Assembly (NCBI RefSeq): GCF_000718785.1
Contig: NZ_JOCA01000025.1
Span: 88,021 to 152,020, forward strand
Direction: 5' to 3'
DNA length: 64,000 nt
From: Streptomyces sp. NRRL WC-3626
GTDB lineage: Bacteria; Actinomycetota; Actinomycetes; Streptomycetales; Streptomycetaceae
Part shown: in pieces, positions 8,678-16,203 of the stretch
Numbering within the stretch: the first letter of the stretch is position 1
Layout: every line of letters begins with the position of its first letter
Notes under the pieces: model-generated
The model's database searches: none
Told to the model about the DNA's origin: nothing
The model's input: only the letters and a program-made list of their open reading frames with translations
Made by a program: the position numbers and the translations under genes

Positions 8678-8712
8678 AGGCCGCATGGCCCCCGGCAAGG
8701 GCCGGTCAACCC
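8678..8712. promoter_or_regulatory. Tandem weak DevR-like boxes upstream of the nitroreductase gene
   Basis: Two degenerate copies, AGGCC-GCAT-GGCCC (8678-8691) and GGGCC-GGTC-AACCC (8699-8712), start 21 bp apart, about two helical turns. They end 65 bp before ATG 8778. Each has two mismatches to GGGAC-N4-GNCCC. A GGCCC...GGGCC hairpin overlaps them and could instead terminate the upstream operon. Confidence 0.3.
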
Positions 8713-8777
8713 TCCTCAGCAAGCTCCCGGCGGCGCAGAGTTGACGCAACGGAGGGCAACGTGGTGAAGGAGCCGAG

Positions 8778-9782
8778 ATGCAGACCCGGGAAGTCGACGC
8801 CACAGCCGTTCAGGCCCTGCTGGCCGCCGCGGTGGCCGCACCGTCGATCCACAACACACAGCCCTGGCGGTTCGGGCTGGACCCGGACAGCAGGTCGATC
8901 CTGGTCCGTGTCGACCGGAGACGACGGCTTCCGGCCACCGATCCCCAGCTGCGCGCCCAGTACCTGTCGGTCGGCGCGGCCGTCTTCAACCTCCGGGTGG
9001 CGGCCGAGCACCTGGGCTGGCATCCCGTGGTCCGGCTCCGTCCCGCCGGGGAGGATCCCGACGTACTGGCCACGGTACGGCTGACCGGGACCGCCGTACC
9101 CGGACAGCCGTCCCTGCGCGCTCTGCACGCCGCCATCGAGCGACGTCACACCAGCCGGATGCCGTTCACCGGCCGGCCCGTGCCGGATTCGATCGTGAGC
9201 GAGATGACCGGCGCGGCCCGCGCCGAGGGCGCGCGTCTGGACGTCCCCGACATCATGGCGACCCGGCGCCTGCTGCGGCTGACGGCGGCGGCCGAGTCCC
9301 GCAACACCGTCCACTCCGCCCGCGCGGCCGAGGCACGTACCTGGATCACCGCCCCGGGAACGGACGCCGCCTACGGCATTCCCCTGACGTCCCTGGGCCC
9401 GCAGGACGCGTCCGGGCGGATTCCGGTGCGGGACTTCATCGGCGCGCTGCCCGCCCCGCACCTGCCCGCCCTGCGCTTCGAACGCCATGCCCAGGTGGCC
9501 CTGCTGTGGACGACCGACGACCGGCGCCACGACTGGCTGCGCGCCGGGCAGGCCCTGGAGCGGGTCCTGCTCACGACGACCGCGCACGGAGTGCGGACCT
9601 CGATACTGCACCAGGCCATGGAGTGGCCGGACCTGCGGGAGGCCATGGCCGGATCGAGGCGGCGCTGCCACCCCCAGGTACTGATCCGCTTCGGATACGG
9701 CCCCGAAGGCGCCCGGACGCCCCGCGCGTCCGCGGAATCCGTCCTCGAGCCCCTCACGGGCCGGGAGACGGACGCCACCTGA
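8778..9782 (+). CDS. Acg-family nitroreductase-like protein
   Basis: A 334-aa protein of the nitroreductase superfamily, resembling mycobacterial Acg (Rv2032) and its paralogues. The N-terminal segment with PSIHNTQPW is the FMN-contacting signature, and a second nitroreductase-like half follows to about residue 325. In mycobacteria such genes belong to the DosR dormancy regulon and are thought to bind or sequester FMN. The setting here, within a nitrate island with DevR-like boxes, fits that picture. It is a monocistronic plus-strand gene, convergent with the flavin-binding gene at 9812. Confidence 0.85.
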   Translation: MQTREVDATAVQALLAAAVAAPSIHNTQPWRFGLDPDSRSILVRVDRRRRLPATDPQLRAQYLSVGAAVFNLRVAAEHLGWHPVVRLRPAGEDPDVLATVRLTGTAVPGQPSLRALHAAIERRHTSRMPFTGRPVPDSIVSEMTGAARAEGARLDVPDIMATRRLLRLTAAAESRNTVHSARAAEARTWITAPGTDAAYGIPLTSLGPQDASGRIPVRDFIGALPAPHLPALRFERHAQVALLWTTDDRRHDWLRAGQALERVLLTTTAHGVRTSILHQAMEWPDLREAMAGSRRRCHPQVLIRFGYGPEGARTPRASAESVLEPLTGRETDAT

Positions 9783-9811
9783 GGGAACCGGAGCCGGGGC
9801 ACGCGTGCGCC

Positions 9812-10234
9812 TCACCGCATGCTGAGTGCCCCGTTGAGTTCACGCCCGGTGACCATCTCGGAATCGATCCGGACGAACACTTCCTCCGTGAGCGGCATCC
9901 AGGAGCTGGGGCCGGTCCGGGAAAGCCGCTCGTGCTCGGCCGGGTCGGTCACGACGGAGGCGCGCCCGGTGACCACCACACTCCAGCCGGACCTGGTCGC
10001 CGCGTCGAACTCGTCAGCCTCGAAGGCGACGACGACACCGTCGACGGCGCGCACGAGGTCCGCGGCCGGCGACGTGCGCACCAGAACCGAGCCGTCCTCG
10101 TCCAGGGAGAAGTTGATGGGCAGGACCGCGGGCAGTGCCTGCCGGGTGTACACGATGCGGCCGACCGGCACCACGGCGAGCAGGCGCAGGCACTCCTGTC
10201 GGCCGAGTGCGCGAAAGCCGTCTGACTGGAACAT
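9812..10234 (-). CDS. Pyridoxamine 5'-phosphate oxidase-fold flavin-binding protein
   Basis: A 140-aa single-domain split-barrel protein with the CLRLLAVVPVGRIVY start and FVRIDSEMVTGREL end typical of the small actinobacterial PPOX group. These bind FMN or F420 and reduce small substrates; several belong to the mycobacterial DosR regulon (Rv3131-linked and Rv2004c-type neighbourhoods). It is transcribed away from narK. A strong 32-bp palindrome begins 27 bp upstream of its ATG and probably controls it. The specific substrate is unknown. Confidence 0.85.
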   Translation of the reverse strand: MFQSDGFRALGRQECLRLLAVVPVGRIVYTRQALPAVLPINFSLDEDGSVLVRTSPAADLVRAVDGVVVAFEADEFDAATRSGWSVVVTGRASVVTDPAEHERLSRTGPSSWMPLTEEVFVRIDSEMVTGRELNGALSMR

Positions 10235-10260
10235 CAGCCCATGGTCCCCCGCGGACCCCG

Positions 10261-10292
10261 CCCGGGGTAGGGCCGACCGGCCCTACCCCGGG
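10261..10292. promoter_or_regulatory. 32-bp palindrome with 14-bp perfect arms containing a DevR-like core
   Basis: The arms (10261-10274 and 10279-10292, CCCGGGGTAGGGCC and its complement) flank GACC. The core 10270-10283 reads GGGCC-GACC-GGCCC, one change from GGGAC-N4-GNCCC. It lies just upstream of the flavin-binding gene on the minus strand. It is likely an operator; an RNA hairpin is possible, but it is not placed as a terminator. Confidence 0.55.
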
Positions 10293-10377
10293 CCTCCGCT
10301 CGCGACGACCGGCCCGGGCACCCGGCCGGGGACAGGGACGTCCGGGGCCGCGGGAGGGGCCTGTCCGTCCGCCCACA

Positions 10378-10391
10378 GGGACTCATGGCCC
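10378..10391. promoter_or_regulatory. DevR/OsdR-like box upstream of narK
   Basis: GGGAC-TCAT-GGCCC, a full match to GGGAC-N4-GNCCC, placed 131 bp upstream of the narK ATG and about 145 bp upstream of the divergent flavin-binding gene. Confidence 0.5.
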
Positions 10392-10522
10392 ATGCCGCCG
10401 GCGTGCCCGGATTGCGGACAGTGGTCATGGGACGCAGTCGGGCGGGCGAGGGGCCTGCCGCGGATGTGCGGTCCCGGTGGTGCCCGCTCACCACCCCTGC
10501 TCGAGGAGAGGGAACGGACAAC

Positions 10523-11794
10523 ATGGTCCAGTCGTTGAAGCCGAAGAGTGAAAACACATCGCCGGGTGCTCCCGTGCCCGGCCGGGCGTGGCTGATGCTG
10601 GCCCTGGCGACGATCGGTTTCGCCGTCAACTTCTGGGCGTGGGCGCTGCTGAGCCCGCTGGGCCCGCGCTTCAAGACCGGCCTCGACCTGTCGTCGTTCG
10701 AACAGTCGCTGCTGGTGGCGGTCCCCGTCGTCGTCGGCTCCCTCGGGCGTGTCCCGGTGGGCGCGCTCACCGACCGGTTCGGCGGACGGGTGATGTTCCC
10801 GATCGTGTCCGCCGTCACCATCGTGCCGGTGCTCTATCTCGGCCTGGCCGGGCACTCCTCCCTCGCCGCCCTGCTGGCCGGCGGGTTCTTCCTCGGCATC
10901 GGCGGCACCGCCTTCGCCGTCGGCGTGCCCCTCGTCAACTCCTGGTTCCCGCCCGAGCGGCGCGGTCTGGCCATCGGCGTCTTCGGCGCGGGCATGGGAG
11001 GCACCGCGATCAGCGCCCTGACCACGGTGAAGCTGGTCGACGCGAACAGCATGGCGACGCCGTTCCTGATCACCGCGGGGGCGCTGGCCGTGTACGCGGT
11101 GGCCGCCGCGCTGCTGCTGCGTGACGCACCCGGCCGTACCGTGCCGGCCGAGCCGCTGGCCCGCCGTCTCGCCTCGACCCTGCGCCTCGGCATCACCTGG
11201 CAGGCGTCCGCCCTGTACGCGGTCGCGTTCGGCGGCTACGTCGCCTTCTCCGTCTACCTGCCCACCTACCTCAAGACCGGCTACGGCCTCACCCAGGCCG
11301 ACGCCGCGAACCGGATGGCCGGATTCGTGCTGCTGGCGGTGGCGATGCGCCCGATCGGCGGCTGGCTGTCGGACCGGCTGGGTCCGGTCCGGGTACTGGC
11401 CGGCTCGCTGGGCGTCGTCGTGGCCGGCGCGGTGGCGCAGTCCTTCACCCCGGCGCTGGCCCCGGTGGGCACCATCGCCTTCCTCGCCATGGCCGCCGCG
11501 CTCGGCGCCGGCAGCGGGGCGACCTTCGCCCTGGTCGCCCAGCGGACCCCGGCCGACAAGGTCGGCTCCGTCACCGGCGTGGTCGGTGCCGCCGGCGGAC
11601 TGGGCGGCTTCCTGCCCCCGCTGGTGATGGGCTCCCTGTACGGAGAGTACGGCACCTACGCGGCGGGCCTCGCCCTCCTCGCGGTCGTGGCCGCCGCCGC
11701 ACTGGCCTACACCCTCACCGGCGTCCGGGGCGGCGACCGGGCACCGCGCACCGGCCGCGGACGCCGGCAGCGCACCGCACAGACCGCCGGCTGA
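10523..11794 (+). CDS. narK: NarK-type nitrate/nitrite transporter (MFS)
   Basis: A 423-aa major facilitator protein with about 12 membrane segments. The NarK family signatures are visible: the glycine-rich stretch from residue ~130 with VGVPLVNSWFPPERRGLAIG and the GVVGAAGGLGGFLPPL segment in helix 11. It moves nitrate into and/or nitrite out of the cell to serve the NarGHI active site. ATG 10523 was chosen over earlier in-frame starts because GAGGAGAGGGAA lies at the right distance. It precedes the hemerythrin gene by 57 bp, probably in one operon, and carries a DevR-like box upstream. Confidence 0.95.
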   Translation: MVQSLKPKSENTSPGAPVPGRAWLMLALATIGFAVNFWAWALLSPLGPRFKTGLDLSSFEQSLLVAVPVVVGSLGRVPVGALTDRFGGRVMFPIVSAVTIVPVLYLGLAGHSSLAALLAGGFFLGIGGTAFAVGVPLVNSWFPPERRGLAIGVFGAGMGGTAISALTTVKLVDANSMATPFLITAGALAVYAVAAALLLRDAPGRTVPAEPLARRLASTLRLGITWQASALYAVAFGGYVAFSVYLPTYLKTGYGLTQADAANRMAGFVLLAVAMRPIGGWLSDRLGPVRVLAGSLGVVVAGAVAQSFTPALAPVGTIAFLAMAAALGAGSGATFALVAQRTPADKVGSVTGVVGAAGGLGGFLPPLVMGSLYGEYGTYAAGLALLAVVAAAALAYTLTGVRGGDRAPRTGRGRRQRTAQTAG

Positions 11795-11851
11795 CACCGG
11801 CGGGCGGACGGACACCACGGACCTGCCGGACAAGGTGAAGGAGAACCGACG

Positions 11852-12328
11852 ATGTGCGAGTACTGCGGCTGCCAGTCCCTGGCGTCCATCGACGAACTGA
11901 CCCGCGAGCACGACGAGGTCGTCCGCCTGATCAGCCACCTGCGCCCCGCCCACCGGAGCGGGGACATCGCCCGGATGGCCGAGCTGGCCCGCCGCATCAC
12001 CACCGTGCTCGTCCCCCACACCCGGGTCGAGGAGCACGGTCTGTTCCCCGCGATGGCCGCCGACTTCCCCGACCAGATCGCCGCCCTGGAGGCCGAGCAC
12101 CGGCAGGTCGAGTCGGTGCTCGCCGAGGCCGCCGACGGCGTCACCCCGGCGGACCCGGCCTGGCCCGACCGTCTGCTGGAGTCCATGGCCATGCTGCGCG
12201 ACCACATCCTCAAGGAACAGGACGGCGTCTTCCCCGCGGCGCTCGCCACCCTCGGCACCGAGGAGTGGGAAGCGGTCGACAAGGTCCGCGCGGAGGCAGG
12301 CACCGCCCTGCCCCGGCCGGCCTCCTGA
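11852..12328 (+). CDS. Hemerythrin HHE-domain protein
   Basis: A 158-aa four-helix protein with di-iron ligands in family spacing: H20, H56-E60, H83 and H118-E122. A short cysteine motif, CEYCGC, starts the protein. Bacterial hemerythrin-like proteins bind O2 or NO or repair Fe-S clusters, and an NO- or oxygen-handling role fits next to narK and a nitrite reductase. AAGGTGAAGGAGAA immediately upstream is a strong ribosome binding site. It ends 157 bp before the second narG. Confidence 0.9.
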   Translation: MCEYCGCQSLASIDELTREHDEVVRLISHLRPAHRSGDIARMAELARRITTVLVPHTRVEEHGLFPAMAADFPDQIAALEAEHRQVESVLAEAADGVTPADPAWPDRLLESMAMLRDHILKEQDGVFPAALATLGTEEWEAVDKVRAEAGTALPRPAS

Positions 12329-12393
12329 TCCCACCGACGGTGCGCCGTCCCTCTCGATCGAAGGGCCCGTTTCGCGTGATCCTGGTGCGGCTG

Positions 12394-12424
12394 TTGACCT
12401 TCCCGGGGACAGGAGTCGTAGAGT
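12394..12424 (+). promoter_or_regulatory. Candidate HrdB-type promoter of narGHJI
   Basis: TTGACC (12394-12399) and TAGAGT (12419-12424) are separated by 19 bp, slightly long for the vegetative consensus. The -10 matches TAGAPuT exactly. It lies 62 bp upstream of the narG start. No clear DevR-like box was found in the 157-bp gap, so this operon may be controlled differently from the first one. Confidence 0.4.
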
Positions 12425-12485
12425 CGTTGCGGCCAGACTTGATCACGACTCGGACGGGCCCGCGTGCCCGGGACGGGGTGGCACG

Positions 12486-15400
12486 GTGGGCACGGAGACC
12501 GGTCGGACACCGGCAGGCATGGACGGCGAGCTGGCGGAGGCGCTCGTCCGCAGCCGCCGCTTCTTCACCCGGGCGGAGGTCTCCGACGACCTGCGCACCC
12601 TGCACCGCAAGGGCGGCAGACAGGCGGACGAGTTCTACCGGGACCGCTGGTCCCACGACAAGGTGGTCCGCTCCACCCACGGTGTGAACTGCACGGGTTC
12701 CTGCTCCTGGAAGGTGTACGTCAAGGACGGCATCATCACCTGGGAGGCGCAGCAGACCGACTACCCGTCCGTCGGCCCGGACCGCCCCGAGTACGAGCCG
12801 CGCGGCTGCCCCCGGGGGGCGGCCTTCTCCTGGTACACCTACTCGCCCACCAGGGTGCGCTACCCGTACGTCCGCGGCGTCCTGCTGCGGATGTACCGCG
12901 AGGCCAGGGAGCGGCTCGGCGACCCGGTCGCGGCCTGGGCCGACATCGTGTCCGACCCCGAGAAGGCGCGCCGCTACAAACGGGCGCGCGGCAAGGGCGG
13001 CCTGGTGCGGGCTAGCTGGGACGAGGCGGTGGAGATGATCGCCGCCGCGCACGTCCACACGATCAAGGAGTACGGTCCCGACCGGCTGGCCGGGTTCTCA
13101 CCGATCCCGGCGATGTCGATGGTCTCGCACGCGGCCGGGGCCCGCTTCTACTCGCTGCTCGGCGGGGCGATGCTGTCGTTCTACGACTGGTACGCCGACC
13201 TGCCGGTCGCCTCGCCGCAGATGTTCGGCGACCAGACGGACGTACCGGAGTCGGGGGACTGGTGGGACGCCGGCTATCTGATCATGTGGGGTTCGAACCT
13301 GCCGGTGACCCGCACTCCGGACGCCCACTGGATGGTCGAGGCCCGTTATCGCGGCCAGAAGGTCGTCGTCGTGTCGCCGGACTACGCGGACAACGTGAAG
13401 TTCGCCGACGAGTGGCTCGCCGCCCAGCCCGGCACCGACGGCGCGCTGGCGATGGCCATGGGGCATGTGATCCTCAAGGAGTTCTTCGTCGACCGGGCCA
13501 CTCCGTACTTCACCGACTACGTCAGGAAGTTCACGGATCTGCCCTTCCTGGTCGCCCTCGAGGAGGCGGAGGGTGAACCGGGCACCTACCGGCCCGGCAA
13601 GTTCCTGACCGCCGCCGACCTCGGCGGCGAGCACGCGGAGGCCGAGCACGCGGAGTTCCGTACCGTGCTGCTGGACGAGGCCACCGGCCGGCCCGTCGTC
13701 CCGAACGGCACGCTCGGCGACCGCTACGGCGACTCGGGCGCCGGCAAGTGGAACCTCGACCTCGGCGAGACCCGGCCCCTGCTGTCCGCCGAGGGCGGTG
13801 AGGAGACACCGGTCGCGGTCGAACTGCCCCGCTTCGACGCCCTCGACGGCGGCGCGGACCGGCTGCGGCGCGGCGTGCCCGTACGCCGGGTCGCCGGGCG
13901 GCTGGTCACCACGGTCTACGACCTGCTGCTGGCCCAGTACGGCGTCGTCCGCGACGGCCTGCCCGGCCGGTGGCCCGCCTCCTACGACGACGCGAGCGAG
14001 CCGTACACCCCCGCCTGGCAGGCCGCCCTCACCGGGGTGGACGCGGGGAAGGCGGCCAGGATCGCCCGGGAGTTCGCGGCCAACGCGGAGGAGTCCGGCG
14101 GCCGTTCGATGATCGTCATGGGGGCGGGGACGAACCACTGGTTCCACTCCGACACCATCTACCGGGCCTTCCTTACCCTGACGACCCTCACCGGCTGCCA
14201 GGGCGTCAACGGTGGCGGCTGGGCGCACTACGTCGGCCAGGAGAAGGTGCGCCCCCTCACCGGTTACTCCACGATCGCGACCGCCGCCGACTGGAACCGC
14301 CCGGCCCGGCTGATGATCCAGACGGCCTACTGGTATCTGCACGGCGACCAGTTCCGCTACGACCCGTTCTCCGCCGACACGCTCGCCGCGGCCGGTGCGG
14401 GAGGCCCGTTCGCCGGGAAGACCACGGCGGACGTGATCGCGCAGTCGGCACGGATGGGCTGGATGCCGTCGTATCCGACCTTCGACCGCAACCCCCTCGA
14501 CCTCGCCGACGAGGCCGAGACGGCGGGCCGCACCGTGGGCGAACACGTGGTGGAGGAACTGAAGGCGGGACGGCTCGGGTTCGCGGGCGAGGACCCCGAC
14601 GCGCCGCGCAACTTCCCGCGCGTGCTGACCGTGTGGCGGGCCAATCTCCTGGGCTCCTCGGCCAAGGGAAACGAGTACTTCCTCAAGCACCTGCTCGGCA
14701 CCGACTCCTCCGTACGCGCCACGGAGGCGCCCCCCGGGGCGCGGCCGCGGGACGTGGTCTGGCGGGAGGAGGCCCCCGAGGGCAAACTCGATCTGCTGCT
14801 CACCCTCGACTTCCGCATGACGAGCACCACCGTCTTCTCCGACGTGGTGCTGCCCGCCGCCACCTGGTACGAGAAGCACGATCTGTCCAGCACCGACATG
14901 CACCCCTTCGTGCACGCCTTCAATCCGGCGATCTCCCCGCCCTGGCAGACCCGCACGGACTGGGACGCCTTCCACACCATCGCCCGCGAGTTCAGCCGGC
15001 AGGCCGCGGAGCATCTTGGCGTACGCAAGGACGTGGTGGCCGCGCCGCTGCTGCACGACACCCCGGACGAACTGGCGAACCCGCACGGCAGGGTGCGTGA
15101 CTGGAAGGCGGGGGAGTGCGAGCCGGTTCCCGGCCGCACCATGCCCAAGCTGATCACCGTGGAGCGCGACTACGGCGCCGTCGCCGACAGGATGGGCGCG
15201 CTCGGCCCGCTGCTGGACACCCTGGGCGCCACCACCAAGGGCGTCACCTTCAGACTGGAACGCGAACTCGATTACCTGCGGCACAAGAACGGCACGGTAC
15301 GCGGCGGGGCGGCCGACGGCCGTCCGTCGATCGCCCGCGATGTGCACGCCTGCGAGGCGATCCTCGCGATGTCGGGCACCACGAACGGGCATCTGGCCAC

Positions 15401-16202
15401 GCAGGGCTTCCACACCGTCGAGGCACGCACCGGGACCCGGCTGGCGGATCTGGCCGCCGAGCACGAGGGCAAACAGATCACCTTCGCCGACACCCAGGCC
15501 GCCCCCGTGCCGGTCATCACCTCCCCGGAATGGTCGGGTTCGGAGACCGGCGGACGCCGCTACTCGCCGTTCACCGTCAACGTCGAGCGGCTCAAACCCT
15601 GGCACACCCTCACCGGCCGCCAGCACTTCTACCTCGACCACGACTGGATGAGCGCACTCGGTGAGCAACTCCCCGTCTACCGGCCCCCGTTGAACATGAA
15701 CGCGCTCTTCGGCGAGCCCTGCATCGGCGATACCGGCGAACTCGGCGTCACCGTGCGCTACCTCACCCCGCACAACAAGTGGTCGATCCACTCCGAGTAC
15801 CAGGACAACCTGTTCATGCTGTCGCTGTCCCGGGGCGGACCGACGATCTGGATGAGCACCCAGGACGCGGCCAAGGCCGGGGTGAAGGACAACGACTGGG
15901 TCGAGGCGGTCAACCGCAACGGCGTGGTCGCCGCCCGCGCGATCGTCTCGCACCGGATGCCGGAGGGCACGGTCTACATGCACCACGCCCAGGACCGGCT
16001 GATCGACGTGCCCCGCACCGAGACCACGGGCCGCCGGGGCGGCATCCACAACTCCCTCACCCGGCTGCTGATCAAACCGAGCCATCTCATCGGCGGCTAC
16101 GCGCAGTTGTCGTACGCCTTCAACTACCTCGGCCCGACCGGCAACCAGCGCGACGAGGTCACCGTCGTCCGGCGCCGTACGAACCAGGAGGTGGAGTACT
16201 GA
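12486..16202 (+). CDS. narG: Respiratory nitrate reductase alpha subunit NarG (copy 2)
   Basis: Full-length 1238-aa Mo-bisMGD catalytic subunit. FS0 ligands are H65, C69, C73 and C108, and the molybdenum-binding YDWYADLP segment is intact. It is the first gene of a complete narGHJI operon. It differs from copy 1 mainly in the N-terminus and in the insert at about 350-450, so the two are diverged paralogues. GTG 12486 gives the longest product; ATG 12519 is an alternative, and neither has a strong ribosome binding site. narH starts two bases after the stop. Confidence 0.97.
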   Translation: MGTETGRTPAGMDGELAEALVRSRRFFTRAEVSDDLRTLHRKGGRQADEFYRDRWSHDKVVRSTHGVNCTGSCSWKVYVKDGIITWEAQQTDYPSVGPDRPEYEPRGCPRGAAFSWYTYSPTRVRYPYVRGVLLRMYREARERLGDPVAAWADIVSDPEKARRYKRARGKGGLVRASWDEAVEMIAAAHVHTIKEYGPDRLAGFSPIPAMSMVSHAAGARFYSLLGGAMLSFYDWYADLPVASPQMFGDQTDVPESGDWWDAGYLIMWGSNLPVTRTPDAHWMVEARYRGQKVVVVSPDYADNVKFADEWLAAQPGTDGALAMAMGHVILKEFFVDRATPYFTDYVRKFTDLPFLVALEEAEGEPGTYRPGKFLTAADLGGEHAEAEHAEFRTVLLDEATGRPVVPNGTLGDRYGDSGAGKWNLDLGETRPLLSAEGGEETPVAVELPRFDALDGGADRLRRGVPVRRVAGRLVTTVYDLLLAQYGVVRDGLPGRWPASYDDASEPYTPAWQAALTGVDAGKAARIAREFAANAEESGGRSMIVMGAGTNHWFHSDTIYRAFLTLTTLTGCQGVNGGGWAHYVGQEKVRPLTGYSTIATAADWNRPARLMIQTAYWYLHGDQFRYDPFSADTLAAAGAGGPFAGKTTADVIAQSARMGWMPSYPTFDRNPLDLADEAETAGRTVGEHVVEELKAGRLGFAGEDPDAPRNFPRVLTVWRANLLGSSAKGNEYFLKHLLGTDSSVRATEAPPGARPRDVVWREEAPEGKLDLLLTLDFRMTSTTVFSDVVLPAATWYEKHDLSSTDMHPFVHAFNPAISPPWQTRTDWDAFHTIAREFSRQAAEHLGVRKDVVAAPLLHDTPDELANPHGRVRDWKAGECEPVPGRTMPKLITVERDYGAVADRMGALGPLLDTLGATTKGVTFRLERELDYLRHKNGTVRGGAADGRPSIARDVHACEAILAMSGTTNGHLATQGFHTVEARTGTRLADLAAEHEGKQITFADTQAAPVPVITSPEWSGSETGGRRYSPFTVNVERLKPWHTLTGRQHFYLDHDWMSALGEQLPVYRPPLNMNALFGEPCIGDTGELGVTVRYLTPHNKWSIHSEYQDNLFMLSLSRGGPTIWMSTQDAAKAGVKDNDWVEAVNRNGVVAARAIVSHRMPEGTVYMHHAQDRLIDVPRTETTGRRGGIHNSLTRLLIKPSHLIGGYAQLSYAFNYLGPTGNQRDEVTVVRRRTNQEVEY

Positions 16203-16203
16203 G

